DNA of 64,000 nucleotides from Candidatus Pantoea varia (GCF_900115075.1 NZ_FOVG01000001.1:1116001-1180000); one strand, 5' to 3'. Numbered from the stretch's first letter, positions 1-8,920 are shown. Notes: generated by a model not told the origin, from the letters alone. Numbers and translations: made by a program.

Positions 1-2
1 GG

Positions 3-533
3 CCGCTGGCCAGCACCCTCAGCGGCAGACTGATGCTGCACACCTCCTATCGGTTCACCGCCCAGCTCGGCGCGCTGTTGCTGGTCACCGGCAGCGCCTT
101 GCTGCTGTTCTTACAGCCCGCAAGCTCTCTCTATCAGGCGAGCTTCACGGCGTTTCTGATCGGGACCGGCATGGGGATGACCAGCACCACGTTCCTGGTC
201 TCCGTGCAGAACCAGGCGGACTACCAGATTCGCGGCATCTGCACCGCATCAATCATGTTCAGCCGGATGATCGGCTCGGCGGTGGGCACGGCAATGATGG
301 GCGCGGTACTGAATCTGAATCTGCAATGGCGACTGCCGCAGGTGCAGGATCCGGTGCAGCAGATTATGTCCGAATCCAGTCGCCAGCAGTTGCAGCCGGA
401 AACCCTGCAGCAGATGGTGGCGGCGATAGCAACATCACTGCACTGGGTGTTCGTGGTGGCATTGGTAATTGCACTGTTTGCGGTGGGTGTGGCATGGATG
501 ATGCCGCGTCAGCGGCCGGAACAGGCGGACTAA
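3..533 (+). CDS. MFS multidrug exporter, C-terminal part (cut by window edge)
   Basis: The reading frame is open from base 3, so the gene begins upstream of the window; the ATG at 33 is internal. The visible 176 residues hold about four hydrophobic helices and a short basic tail. The residue pattern (a GTGMGMTST-type helix, then a loop and IMFSRMIGSAVGTA) resembles the last helices of DHA2-type (14-helix) drug:proton antiporters of the inner membrane. That assignment is by overall resemblance only. A good rho-independent terminator follows five bases after the stop. The substrate cannot be told from this fragment. Confidence 0.75.
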   Translation, partial: PLASTLSGRLMLHTSYRFTAQLGALLLVTGSALLLFLQPASSLYQASFTAFLIGTGMGMTSTTFLVSVQNQADYQIRGICTASIMFSRMIGSAVGTAMMGAVLNLNLQWRLPQVQDPVQQIMSESSRQQLQPETLQQMVAAIATSLHWVFVVALVIALFAVGVAWMMPRQRPEQAD

Positions 534-537
534 CAGG

Positions 538-560
538 CAGGGCGACAGGATGTCGCCCTG
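538..560 (+). terminator. Intrinsic terminator after the MFS gene
   Basis: A perfect 10-bp stem (538-547 with 551-560, GC-rich) with a GGA loop is followed by a short ATTT tract. It lies between the MFS stop and the convergent ynfD-like gene and could serve both directions. Confidence 0.7.
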
Positions 561-572
561 ATTTGAATCGGA

Positions 573-872
573 CTACTGTGCAGGCGCGTCCTGCGAACTG
601 CCGGCACTGGCGGGGACGCTGGCGTCGTCGTCACGGCCTGTACGCTTATAAACAATTTTTTGTGTGTCGTTTTCACAATGTCCGACGACCTGACCGCCCG
701 CCTGATCAACCTGATCGTTGGCGACGACGTCGAGACTAAAACCTGATTCAGGCACACCGTTCTGAATGATTTTCTGGCTGATATCGGCTTTCACCGATTC
801 ACAGGATGCCTGTGCCATCAGCGGCAGAGCTAAAAACGCCGCGCTTAACAAAACCCTCTGTAGCTTCATCAC
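573..872 (-). CDS. ynfD: DUF1161 family periplasmic protein, YnfD-like
   Basis: A 99-aa protein with a clear Sec signal peptide ending near AQAS (residues 20-23). The CESVKADI and GVPESGFSL segments are typical of DUF1161, the family of E. coli YnfD. Two cysteines survive in the mature part (the C of CESV and the C of GHCEND) and may form a disulfide. The C-terminal 20 residues are a low-complexity tail rich in A, S and D. It lies downstream of ynfB on the same strand with a gap of about 40 bases, as part of a ynf block also known from E. coli. The biochemical role of this family is unknown. Confidence 0.8.
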   Translation of the reverse strand: MMKLQRVLLSAAFLALPLMAQASCESVKADISQKIIQNGVPESGFSLDVVANDQVDQAGGQVVGHCENDTQKIVYKRTGRDDDASVPASAGSSQDAPAQ

Positions 873-914
873 GTCTTCCTTATGTTAGTCGTCCGTCATT
901 ACTATAGCTCAAAT

Positions 915-1241
915 TTACGGCGCGACCGGGCGACCTGAACGACGATCCAGGCAACGCAGGGTGTTAGGTTCCCAGTAGGCGTTGAGATTGAGGCTCTGCT
1001 CGCATTTATCGCGGGTATCAAAGGCGCGGTCGGTCTTATCAAACTCTTTTTCGACCCGTGTGTTCACTTTGTTACGCAGCATGCGCGTGTCATTCCATTG
1101 CTCTTTATCCTGGCGCGCCGCTTCATTGCCCAGCGCGGTGCTGCCATCTTCAATGATCAGACGATTTGTGTCCGCAGTGGCAGTGAATGCCGCAGAGGAG
1201 AGCAGGACCAACAGCACGGCAGGGATCATTTTTTTCATCAC
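915..1241 (-). CDS. ynfB: UPF0482 / DUF1283 protein YnfB
   Basis: A 108-aa exported protein with a signal peptide of about 23 residues ending near ATAD. The mature part matches my memory of enterobacterial YnfB closely: [28 protein letters not shown], and a C-terminal [17 protein letters not shown] block with two cysteines. The start could be the first or second of two adjacent ATGs; I use the first. It precedes the ynfD-like gene on the same strand and is divergent from ynfA, as expected for the conserved ynf neighbourhood. Function is unknown; the protein is probably periplasmic. Confidence 0.88.
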   Translation of the reverse strand: MMKKMIPAVLLVLLSSAAFTATADTNRLIIEDGSTALGNEAARQDKEQWNDTRMLRNKVNTRVEKEFDKTDRAFDTRDKCEQSLNLNAYWEPNTLRCLDRRSGRPVAP

Positions 1242-1302
1242 AATATCCTTTAGTTAACGCAAACATCGCCATCTGCGACGGCTGTTGCAGCGAGTACTCT
1301 TA

Positions 1303-1445
1303 GAGCCTATCCCATCAGGCGTCATTGTTGCAGTCAGTCTGGATACGGCCAGCGCGTAACATTCCGGCGTGCATGCACTCCGTGAGGATGCTGAGCACTG
1401 CCCGGGTTCAGAATGGCAAATAAAATAGCCTGATGGCATAGGTTC
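1303..1445. mobile_element. MITE-like element with imperfect terminal inverted repeats (candidate)
   Basis: Bases 1303-1320 and 1428-1445 form an 18-bp inverted repeat matching at 16 positions (left end GAGCCTATCCCATCAGGC). They bracket about 107 bases with no gene, inside the ynfB-ynfA intergenic space. The size and ends recall small non-autonomous relatives of insertion sequences. No convincing target duplication is visible (TTA on the left, ATA on the right), so it could instead be a long regulatory hairpin. Confidence 0.35.
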
Positions 1446-1514
1446 ATAGTATATCATCGCCATTTCTTAGCTCACCAGTGGTGAGACGTTTGTTTACGTT
1501 CAGGAGAGGTAAGG

Positions 1515-1844
1515 GTGCTGATTAAGACCGCCTTGCTGTTTTTTGTTACCGCTCTGGCGGAGATCACCGGCTGCTTTCTGCCGTGGTTGTGGCTGAAAAA
1601 AGGCGGCTCAGCCTGGCTGTTACTGCCGGCAGCGGCCAGTCTGGCGCTGTTTGTCTGGCTGCTGACCCTGCATCCAGCCGCCAGCGGACGGGTTTACGCC
1701 GCCTATGGTGGCGTCTATGTGCTCACCGCACTGCTCTGGTTACGGGTGGTGGATGGCGTGAAGTTAAGCGCGTGGGACTGGAGCGGGGCACTGATCGCGT
1801 TCAGCGGCATGCTGATTATCGTCATGGGCTGGGGACGTGGCTAG
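1515..1844 (+). CDS. ynfA: YnfA family small membrane protein (UPF0060)
   Basis: A 109-aa inner-membrane protein with four predicted helices, starting at GTG 1515 behind a strong AGGAGAGG ribosome site at 1502-1509. The [13 protein letters not shown] segment near residue 15 and the [10 protein letters not shown] segment near residue 60 are typical of YnfA/UPF0060. The family is distantly related in fold to small multidrug resistance transporters, and some members have been linked to drug efflux. Family membership is clear from length and motifs; the substrate here is unknown. It is divergent from ynfB and convergent with ydfG. Confidence 0.9.
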   Translation: MLIKTALLFFVTALAEITGCFLPWLWLKKGGSAWLLLPAAASLALFVWLLTLHPAASGRVYAAYGGVYVLTALLWLRVVDGVKLSAWDWSGALIAFSGMLIIVMGWGRG

Positions 1845-1875
1845 CGCCAGCCGGGCGGGCTGGCGCTGAAGAGCG

Positions 1876-2622
1876 TTACGGCTTGTGGACTTTCAGGCCC
1901 GCCAGCGTCTGGCTGACCGGCATCATCTCAAGGCTGTTGATGTTGACATGCTTAGGCAGCGTGGCAACCCACCAGACCGCTTCTGTCACATCTTCCGGCG
2001 TCAGCGCTTTAGCACCTTCATAAACCTGACCCGCTTTGTCATCATCGCCTTTAAAACGCACGTTGGAAAACTCAGTGCCGCCCACCAGACCCGGCTCGAT
2101 GTCGGTCACGCGCAGCGCGGTGCCATGTAAATCGGTGCGCAGATTAAGGCTAAACTGACGGACAAAGGCTTTGGTCGCACCATAAACGTTGCCTCCGGCA
2201 TAGGGCCAGCTACCGGCAATCGAACCGATGTTGATGATATGACCCACATCACGCTCCACCATCTGTGGCAGCAGGGCGCGAGTCATGTAGACCAGACCTT
2301 TGGTATTGGTGTCGATCATGTTTTCCCAGTCTTCAACATTGGCCTTGTGCGCAGGCTCAATGCCCAGCGCCAGACCGGCGTTGTTAACCAGCACATCAAT
2401 ATTGCGCCATTCGGCCGGTAACTGTGCCACCGCCTCTTCAATGGCGGCACGGTTACGCACATCCAGCTGCACGGTATACAGGTTCTCGCCCAGCTCATCC
2501 TTCAGGGCTTTTAGACGTTCGGCGCGGCGTCCGGTGGCAATCACTTTGTGACCATTCTCAATAAAGCGACGGGTGATGCTTTCACCAAAACCGGCGGTCG
2601 CACCGGTGACAAAAATAATCAT
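1876..2622 (-). CDS. ydfG: NADP-dependent 3-hydroxy acid / L-allo-threonine dehydrogenase YdfG
   Basis: A 248-aa classical short-chain dehydrogenase. It shows the TGATAGFG nucleotide-binding glycine motif near residue 6, NNAG near residue 81, catalytic Ser (INIGS) and the YGATK catalytic Tyr/Lys, and a C-terminal HVNINSLEMMPVSQ block found in YdfG. Family enzymes oxidise serine, L-allo-threonine and related 3-hydroxy acids with NADP, and reduce malonic semialdehyde. The ATG at 2622 is preferred to one 18 codons upstream because it starts directly with the Rossmann strand and has AAGGAACAG behind it. In E. coli the next gene is dcp; here a purine operon intervenes. Confidence 0.93.
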   Translation of the reverse strand: MIIFVTGATAGFGESITRRFIENGHKVIATGRRAERLKALKDELGENLYTVQLDVRNRAAIEEAVAQLPAEWRNIDVLVNNAGLALGIEPAHKANVEDWENMIDTNTKGLVYMTRALLPQMVERDVGHIINIGSIAGSWPYAGGNVYGATKAFVRQFSLNLRTDLHGTALRVTDIEPGLVGGTEFSNVRFKGDDDKAGQVYEGAKALTPEDVTEAVWWVATLPKHVNINSLEMMPVSQTLAGLKVHKP

Positions 2623-2757
2623 CTCACTGTTCCTTATGCCATTTTCAAAGTCGATGGCTTCACCATAGCATTTCATTTCCGCTTCTGCGCGTGGAAAAGC
2701 GACCCGGCCTGTAAACGGATTTTACTGTGCTATCCGCTGCGCCTTTTCGGGGCAGCC

Positions 2758-2774
2758 TGCACCGTAAAAGGGCA
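2758..2774. promoter_or_regulatory. NtrC-like enhancer site upstream of guaD (candidate)
   Basis: TGCACC, five bases, then AGGGCA matches 10 of 12 positions of the NtrC consensus TGCACY-N5-GGTGCA. A further half-site TGCACC lies at 2813-2818. It sits about 200 bases upstream of the start predicted from the sigma-54 promoter, within usual enhancer range. NtrC control is inferred from sequence only. Confidence 0.45.
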
Positions 2775-2825
2775 GATTTGCAGGCAGCAGGCCATACTCA
2801 GAATGGATAATGTGCACCCGTTTGT

Positions 2826-2864
2826 TTAGCAACCGTTTGCATCGACCCCGCAAACGGTTGCTAA
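2826..2864. promoter_or_regulatory. Perfect 15-bp inverted repeat made of two PurR/LacI-type operator boxes
   Basis: TTAGCAACCGTTTGC (2826-2840) and its exact reverse complement (2850-2864) are separated by nine bases. Each arm contains GCAA-N-CG-N-TTGC, the core of PurR and other LacI-family operators, and matches 12 of 16 positions of the PurR box ACGCAAACGTTTGCGT. It lies between ydfG and the guanine/xanthine operon, about 90 bases upstream of the sigma-54 promoter. PurR binding would tie purine breakdown to purine supply. A structural role for the hairpin is possible, but no T-run makes it a terminator. Confidence 0.55.
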
Positions 2865-2949
2865 GCTACCAGAGGCCAGCTTTGTTGCGCAATACCCTCC
2901 GTGAAGGGTTATTTCATTGATATATAAAGAATTTATTTCATCTCATTTC

Positions 2950-2965
2950 TGGCACGCAGGTTGCA
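2950..2965 (+). promoter_or_regulatory. Sigma-54 (RpoN) promoter of guaD-xdhABC
   Basis: TGGCACGCAGGTTGCA matches every fixed position of the -24/-12 consensus TGGCACG-N4-TTGCW. Transcription would start near 2976, about 58 bases before the guaD ATG. With the NtrC-like site upstream, it implies expression under nitrogen limitation. Confidence 0.85.
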
Positions 2966-3033
2966 AGGTTTTATAAAGAGAACCAAGAGAATCACCTGCA
3001 AAATTAAATCGCGCATTCTGAAAGGACATACCC

Positions 3034-4362
3034 ATGCTATCAGCAACCGACACGGCGATACGCGCCAGCTTCTTTGACTTTACTGGCGTGGTGGATCATC
3101 CCGACGACCTGGCCGGGCAGGCACGCTATCTGGAGGATGGGGTGCTGCTGCTGCGTAATGGACACGTTGCAGGGCTGGATAGCTGGGAGAACAGTGAGGC
3201 GATGCTGTCGGGGCATCCGGTGACTGACCTGCGCGGCAAACTGATCGTGCCGGGTTTTGTCGATACTCACATTCATTATCCGCAGACAGAGATGATTGGC
3301 GCGTTCGGCGAACAGCTGCTGGAGTGGCTGAATCACTACACTTTCCCGGTCGAAGCGCAGTATCACTGCCCCGATCACGCTGCAAAGATGTCCGCCTTTT
3401 TCCTGCATCAGCTGCTCTCTAACGGCACCACCAGCGCGCTGGTGTTTGGCACCGTCCATCCGCAATCGGTGGAGGCGCTGTTCAGCGCGGCCGAAGCCCT
3501 GAACATGCGGCTGATCGCCGGTAAAGTGATGATGGATCGCAATGCGCCCGATAATCTCACCGAAACCCCGGAACAGAGCTACCAGCAGACGCGGGCGCTG
3601 ATTGAGCGCTGGCACCAGCGTGGACGGCTGAGCTACGCCCTGACGCCACGCTTTGCGCCGACTTCATCCCCGCAGCTGCTGGCAAAAGTTCAGCAACTGC
3701 GTCAGGAGTTTCCGGATACCTGGCTGCACACCCATCTCAGCGAAAACCCGCAGGAGGTCGCCTGGGTGAAAGCGCTGTTCCCGGAGCGCGAGGGCTATCT
3801 GGATGTTTATCATCATCACCAGCTGACCGGCCGCCGCAGCGTCTTTGCGCACTGCCTGCACCTGGAAGAGAAAGAGTGGCAGTGTCTGCACGATACCGAT
3901 TCTTCTATTGCCTTCTGTCCCACCTCGAACCTGTTCCTCGGCAGTGGCCTGTTTAACATTAAGCGCAGCTGGCAGCAGGGCGTGAAAGTGGGGATCGGTA
4001 CCGATGTCGGTGCAGGCACCACCTTTAACATGCTGCAGACCCTGGGCGAAGCTTACAAAGTCGGTCAGCTACAGCACTACCGGCTCAGCGCCGCCGAAGC
4101 CTTTTATCACGCCACACTGGGCGGGGCGCGCGCACTGGATCTCGACCACGCGATCGGGAATTTCAACATCGGCAAAGAGGCAGACTTTGTGGTGCTCGAC
4201 CCGGCGGTCTCTGCGCTGCAGCAGTTGCGCATCGGTAACAGCAAAGATATCTGGGAAAAATTGTTTGTATTAATGACGCTGGGCGACGACCGCAACATTG
4301 CCCAGACCTGGGTCGGTGGTCGTCCGGTCTGGCAGCGCGATGCACAGGAGCAAGCCGCATGA
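3034..4362 (+). CDS. guaD: Guanine deaminase
   Basis: A 442-aa amidohydrolase that converts guanine to xanthine and ammonia in the cytoplasm. The metal-binding motif DTHIHYPQTE (His79, His81) is characteristic of guanine deaminases. Further ligands appear in HTHLSEN, FAHCLHL and GIGTDVGAGT along the TIM barrel. Length fits the bacterial family (about 440 aa). The ATG has a modest GAAAGGA ribosome site. It is the first gene of a tightly overlapping operon with xanthine dehydrogenase subunits, so its product feeds straight into the next enzyme. Expression is probably sigma-54 dependent from 2950-2965. Confidence 0.95.
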   Translation: MLSATDTAIRASFFDFTGVVDHPDDLAGQARYLEDGVLLLRNGHVAGLDSWENSEAMLSGHPVTDLRGKLIVPGFVDTHIHYPQTEMIGAFGEQLLEWLNHYTFPVEAQYHCPDHAAKMSAFFLHQLLSNGTTSALVFGTVHPQSVEALFSAAEALNMRLIAGKVMMDRNAPDNLTETPEQSYQQTRALIERWHQRGRLSYALTPRFAPTSSPQLLAKVQQLRQEFPDTWLHTHLSENPQEVAWVKALFPEREGYLDVYHHHQLTGRRSVFAHCLHLEEKEWQCLHDTDSSIAFCPTSNLFLGSGLFNIKRSWQQGVKVGIGTDVGAGTTFNMLQTLGEAYKVGQLQHYRLSAAEAFYHATLGGARALDLDHAIGNFNIGKEADFVVLDPAVSALQQLRIGNSKDIWEKLFVLMTLGDDRNIAQTWVGGRPVWQRDAQEQAA

Positions 4363-5801
4363 TCCAGTTTCTGTTAAACAACCAGCTGGTCAGCGAAGAC
4401 GCGCTCGACCCCAATCTTACGGTGCTCAACTACCTGCGCACCCGTCAGCATCGCCCTGGCACCAAAGAGGGCTGCGCTTCAGGCGACTGCGGCGCGTGCA
4501 GCGTCACTCTCGGCAAAGCCGTCGGGGGAGAGATGCACTATGAAACGGTCAACAGCTGCCTGACGCTGGTTTCCGCGTTACAGGGCAAACAGCTGATCAC
4601 GGTTGAGGATCTGCGTCACGGTCGCGCACTGCATCCGGCGCAGCAGGCGATGGTCGACTGCCACGGCTCGCAATGCGGATTCTGCACGCCAGGTTTTGTC
4701 ATGTCGCTGTTCAGCCTGCAAAAAAATGCAGCGGGCTGGGATCGTCATCAGGCGGAGACCGCGCTGGCGGGCAATCTCTGCCGCTGCACCGGCTACCGTC
4801 CCATCATGGCTGCCGCCGAACAGCTCTGTTCGCAGCCGGTCACGGACCAGTTTGATCACAGCGCTGCCGCCACCCTGCAGCGGCTGGAGGCGCTGGCAAC
4901 CCCGGATATGCAGGAGATAGGCAGTGAGGGTCGCCGCTGCTTCCTGCCCAAAACCCCGTCTCAGCTGGCAGATATCTATCTGGCGCACCCCGATGCGAAG
5001 CTGATTGCCGGTGGCACCGATCTCAGCCTGCAGATTACCCAGCAGCATAAGAGAATACCGCTGCTGATTGCGCTGGAGCAGGTTGCCGCGCTGAAAGTCT
5101 GCAGTGAATTTGACGACCATTACCTGCTGGGCGCAGGCGCATCGCTGGAGCAGGTCAGCGAGTTTCTTGCCAGCCGCATTCCCGGTGTCAGCGAGATGCT
5201 GCAGCGCTTTGCCTCACTGCAAATCCGCCTGCAGGGCACACTCGGCGGTAACCTCGGCAACGCCTCCCCGATAGGCGATGCCTCGCCGGTACTGCTGGCC
5301 CTGAATGCCAGCCTGTTGCTACAGCGCGGTGAGCAGCAGCGCAGCCTGCCGCTGGACCAGTTCTTCACCGGCTATCGCCAGACGCAGCTGGAAAAAGGGG
5401 AATTTATACGCGCCATCCGCATTGATAAGGTGACGGTGTCACCTGATTTTGTCGCATGGAAAGTTTCTAAACGGCTGGATGATGATATCTCTGCCGTGTT
5501 CGCCGCCTTTAATCTGCAAATTGAACAGGGCGTGGTGAGTTCCGCCCGCATCGCCTTTGGCGGCATGGCAGCTACACCGCAGCGTGCCCGTCACTGTGAA
5601 CAGGCACTCATCGGTCAGCCGCTGAATGCCGTGACGGTGTCACGTGCGGCCGCGGCGCTGGCAGAGGACTTCCAGCCGCTTTCCGATTTCCGCGCCAGCA
5701 GTGACTACCGTCTGCAGGTCGCGCGCAACCTGCTGCGCCGCTACTGGCACCGCCACAATGGCGAAATCACCTGCCTCGAGGTCTCCCGCTATGTCTCATA
5801 A
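4359..5801 (+). CDS. xdhA: Xanthine dehydrogenase small subunit (2Fe-2S and FAD)
   Basis: A 480-aa iron-sulfur/flavin subunit of the molybdenum hydroxylase that oxidises hypoxanthine and xanthine to urate. The N-terminal plant-type ferredoxin has GCASGDCGAC (C39, C44, C47). The second cluster domain has SQCGFCTPGF near residue 108 and NLCRCTGYRP near residue 140. A CO-dehydrogenase-type FAD domain follows, with LIAGGTDLS and TLGGNLGNASPIGD. Start and guaD stop overlap as ATGA, indicating translational coupling. Length is normal for the two-subunit bacterial enzyme. Confidence 0.95.
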   Translation: MIQFLLNNQLVSEDALDPNLTVLNYLRTRQHRPGTKEGCASGDCGACSVTLGKAVGGEMHYETVNSCLTLVSALQGKQLITVEDLRHGRALHPAQQAMVDCHGSQCGFCTPGFVMSLFSLQKNAAGWDRHQAETALAGNLCRCTGYRPIMAAAEQLCSQPVTDQFDHSAAATLQRLEALATPDMQEIGSEGRRCFLPKTPSQLADIYLAHPDAKLIAGGTDLSLQITQQHKRIPLLIALEQVAALKVCSEFDDHYLLGAGASLEQVSEFLASRIPGVSEMLQRFASLQIRLQGTLGGNLGNASPIGDASPVLLALNASLLLQRGEQQRSLPLDQFFTGYRQTQLEKGEFIRAIRIDKVTVSPDFVAWKVSKRLDDDISAVFAAFNLQIEQGVVSSARIAFGGMAATPQRARHCEQALIGQPLNAVTVSRAAAALAEDFQPLSDFRASSDYRLQVARNLLRRYWHRHNGEITCLEVSRYVS

Positions 5802-8157
5802 CCGTCCTGAACTCAACGAAGAGGTCATTAAGGCGCAGTATGCCGCTGATTTACAGAGCGGCGTGGGTCGCAGTAATCGCCATGAGAGCGCAGAAAAACA
5901 TGTCTCCGGCGAGGCGCGTTTTATCGACGACAAACCGGAACTGCCTGGACTGCTGCATCTCTGCCCGCGTCTGAGCGAGCACGCTCACGCGCGCATTCTG
6001 CATATTGATGTGCAGCCGTGCTACGCCATTCCCGGCGTCGTCAGCGTCCTGACCTGGCAGGATGTGCCGGGCATCAATGATGTTGGGCCGCTGGAGCCAG
6101 GCGATCCGCTGCTGGCCCATGACAAAGTGGAATATCTGGGACAGATCGTGATCGCGGTGGCGGCGGAATCCCCCGACGCTGCGCGTCTTGGCGCGGCCGC
6201 TGCAGTGATTGAGTATGACGTGCTGGAACCGCTGCTGGATGTGGAGCAGGCGCTGGCGCAGGGCAGCTTTGTGCAGGAACCGCACATCCACCAGCGCGGT
6301 GATGTGGAAGCGGCACTGGCGCGTGCGCCGCATCGGGTCAGCGGGTCGTTTCATATTGGCGGCCAGGAGCATTTCTATCTGGAAACCCAGACGGCAATGG
6401 TCATTCCTGGCGAAGATCAGCAGTTGCAGGTCTTCTCCTCAACCCAGAACCCCACTGAAGTGCAGAAGCTGGTGGCGGAAGTGATGGGCATCAGCCTGAA
6501 TCAGGTGACGATTGATATGCGCCGGATGGGCGGCGGCTTTGGTGGCAAAGAGACGCAGGCGGCCGGTGTCGCCTGTCTCTGCGCTATCGTGGCGCGTCAG
6601 ACCGGCCGGGCAGCGAAGATGCGGCTCTCGCGCCGCGACGATATGCGTGTTACCGGCAAACGCCATCCGTTCTTTGTGCGCTACGACGCGGGTGTTGAAG
6701 AGGATGGGCGTCTGTGTGGTATCAAAATCGATCTGGCCGGAAACTGCGGTTATTCGCTGGATCTTAGTGGATCGATCGTTGATCGTGCCATGTTTCACGC
6801 CGATAACGCCTATTACCTTGGCGATGCGCGGGTAACCGGCTATCGCTGTCGTACCAACACGGCCTCGAACACCGCCTATCGCGGCTTTGGCGGACCGCAA
6901 GGCATGGTAGCGATTGAACAGATCATGGATCACATCGCCCGCGATCGTGGGCTGGACCCGCTGGCGTTGCGTAAGCGTAACTATTACGGCAAGCAGGATC
7001 GCAACATCACCCATTACCACCAGCAGGTCGAGGACAATCTGCTGGATGAGATCACCGAACAGCTGGAGCAGAGCAGCGACTATCAGGCGCGCCGCACGGA
7101 AATCACGGCGTTTAACGCCCGCAGTCCGTTGCTGAAACGTGGTCTGGCGCTGACGCCGGTAAAATTTGGCATCTCCTTTACCTCCAGCTTCCTCAATCAG
7201 GCGGGTGCGCTGATCCTGATCTACACCGATGGCACGGTACAGCTGAACCACGGCGGCACCGAGATGGGCCAGGGGCTGAACACCAAGGTGATTCAGATTG
7301 TGGCTGAAGTGCTGCAGATTGAAACCGATAAGATTCAGATCACTCCCACCGATACCGGCAAAGTGCCCAACACCTCGCCGACAGCGGCTTCCAGCGGTGC
7401 TGACCTCAACGGAAAGGCGGCGCAGAATGCGGCTGAAATCCTGCGCGACCGCATGACCGCCATGCTTTGCGAACTGCATCAGTGCGACGCAGCGGCGGTG
7501 AGCTTCCGCAACGGCGTGGTCCGCGCCGGAGAGAAACATTATACCTTCGCCGAAGTGGCGAAGCTGGCCTGGCTGAATCAGGTGCCGCTCTCCGCCACCG
7601 GCTACTACCGTGTGCCGGGCATACATTACGACCGCGTGGCCGGACGCGGCACGCCGTTCTATTACTACGCCTATGGGGCGGCCTGCTGCGAAGTGGTGAT
7701 CGATACCTTAACCGGCGAATCCCGCCTGCTGCGCGCCGACATCCTGCATGACGTCGGGGCCTCGCTGAACCCGGCCATCGACATCGGTCAGGTCGAAGGG
7801 GGCTTCGTGCAGGGCGTCGGCTGGCTCACCTGCGAAGAGCTGGTGTGGAGTGATAAAGGTCAGTTGCTGACCGATGGTCCGGCAAGCTACAAAATACCCG
7901 CCATCAGCGACGTTCCGGCGGACCTGCGGGTGACGCTGGTGGAGAACCGCAAAAATCCTAAAGACACGGTATTCCATTCCAAGGCCGTAGGTGAACCGCC
8001 GTTTATGTTAGGGATAGCGGCCTGGTGTGCACTGCAGGATGCGGTCGCCAGCGTGGCCGATTACCGGCAGCATCCGCTGCTGGATGCGCCCGCCACGCCG
8101 GAGCGCATCTTCTGGGGCGTGCAGCGCCTCACGGGAGCCATTGATGATCTATCATGA
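5791..8157 (+). CDS. xdhB: Xanthine dehydrogenase large subunit (molybdopterin)
   Basis: A 788-aa molybdenum-cofactor subunit. Visible family motifs are the GGGFGGKET loop, the AYRGFGGPQGM segment that binds cofactor and substrate, a GGTEMGQGLNTK loop, and the C-terminal KAVGEPPFMLG with the catalytic glutamate. The start ATG at 5791 overlaps the xdhA stop by 11 bases; the longer open frame back to 5644 would add 49 residues of unlikely sequence inside xdhA. The enzyme works with XdhA in the cytoplasm and needs XdhC for cofactor insertion. Confidence 0.95.
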   Translation: MSHNRPELNEEVIKAQYAADLQSGVGRSNRHESAEKHVSGEARFIDDKPELPGLLHLCPRLSEHAHARILHIDVQPCYAIPGVVSVLTWQDVPGINDVGPLEPGDPLLAHDKVEYLGQIVIAVAAESPDAARLGAAAAVIEYDVLEPLLDVEQALAQGSFVQEPHIHQRGDVEAALARAPHRVSGSFHIGGQEHFYLETQTAMVIPGEDQQLQVFSSTQNPTEVQKLVAEVMGISLNQVTIDMRRMGGGFGGKETQAAGVACLCAIVARQTGRAAKMRLSRRDDMRVTGKRHPFFVRYDAGVEEDGRLCGIKIDLAGNCGYSLDLSGSIVDRAMFHADNAYYLGDARVTGYRCRTNTASNTAYRGFGGPQGMVAIEQIMDHIARDRGLDPLALRKRNYYGKQDRNITHYHQQVEDNLLDEITEQLEQSSDYQARRTEITAFNARSPLLKRGLALTPVKFGISFTSSFLNQAGALILIYTDGTVQLNHGGTEMGQGLNTKVIQIVAEVLQIETDKIQITPTDTGKVPNTSPTAASSGADLNGKAAQNAAEILRDRMTAMLCELHQCDAAAVSFRNGVVRAGEKHYTFAEVAKLAWLNQVPLSATGYYRVPGIHYDRVAGRGTPFYYYAYGAACCEVVIDTLTGESRLLRADILHDVGASLNPAIDIGQVEGGFVQGVGWLTCEELVWSDKGQLLTDGPASYKIPAISDVPADLRVTLVENRKNPKDTVFHSKAVGEPPFMLGIAAWCALQDAVASVADYRQHPLLDAPATPERIFWGVQRLTGAIDDLS

Positions 8158-8920
8158 CTGGATCGGCGTGCTGCATCAACTGCGCGAAAAACGCCAGAGC
8201 TGCGTATTAATCACCGTCCTCAGTGAGCATGGTTCGGTGCCGCGGGACAGCGGCAGCAAAATGGTCGTTACGCAGCAGGAGACCTTTCTTACCATCGGCG
8301 GCGGTCATCTGGAGTTTGCGTGCATCGTTCAGGCCAGAGCGATGCTGCAGAGCGGGGCAATCGCGCCACACACTGAGGATTTCAGCCTCGGCGCCAGGCT
8401 CGGACAGTGCTGTGGCGGTAAAACCACGCTGCTGTTTGAGCCGCTGCTGCAGGCGCAGCCGGAAATATATCTGTTCGGCGCGGGCCACGTCGGACAGGCA
8501 GTCGTGAATCTGCTGGCGACGTTACCCTGTCACATAAACTGGATTGACAGCCGTCCGGGGCAGTTCAGCAGCGTTCCCGCTGGCGTGATGACCTGGCAGC
8601 CGGAGGACCCGGTCGACTGCGTGGCGCAGGCACCCGCGGGGAGCTACTTTATTATCATGACCCACCATCATCCGCTCGACTTTGAACTGTGCGAAGCGGT
8701 GCTGAAACGCGGCGATTTCCGCTATGCCGGGTTGATCGGTTCTGAGACCAAAAACCAGCGTTTCCGCTACCGGCTGGCAGGCAAGGGTGTTCAGAGCGAA
8801 CCGCTGGCGCGCCTGCGCTGTCCGGTTGGCCTGCCGGACGTTAAAGGCAAGCTGCCCGCTGAGATTGCGGTGGCGATTGCCGGTGAAATCATCAGCGTTT
8901 ATCAGCAGCAAATCGCCTGA
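8144..8920 (+). CDS. xdhC: Xanthine dehydrogenase accessory protein XdhC
   Basis: A 258-aa chaperone that binds molybdenum cofactor and promotes its sulfuration and insertion into XdhB. The N-terminal XdhC/CoxI domain shows GSVPRDSGSKMVV and GGGHLEF, followed by GQCCGGKTTLLFEPL. A Rossmann-type domain has FGAGHVGQAVV near residue 109, and the C-terminus has ARLRCPVGLP. The start at 8144 overlaps the xdhB stop by 14 bases, the third overlap in this operon. It is the last operon gene before dcp, about 60 bases downstream. Confidence 0.94.
   Translation: MIYHDWIGVLHQLREKRQSCVLITVLSEHGSVPRDSGSKMVVTQQETFLTIGGGHLEFACIVQARAMLQSGAIAPHTEDFSLGARLGQCCGGKTTLLFEPLLQAQPEIYLFGAGHVGQAVVNLLATLPCHINWIDSRPGQFSSVPAGVMTWQPEDPVDCVAQAPAGSYFIIMTHHHPLDFELCEAVLKRGDFRYAGLIGSETKNQRFRYRLAGKGVQSEPLARLRCPVGLPDVKGKLPAEIAVAIAGEIISVYQQQIA

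Noticed and set aside
2826-2864. Inverted repeat before guaD as a transcription terminator
   Set aside because: No T-run on either side, and each arm carries a LacI-type operator core.
6439-7626. 395-codon minus-strand frame inside xdhB
   Set aside because: Antisense shadow of a high-GC gene; no ribosome site and no family resemblance.
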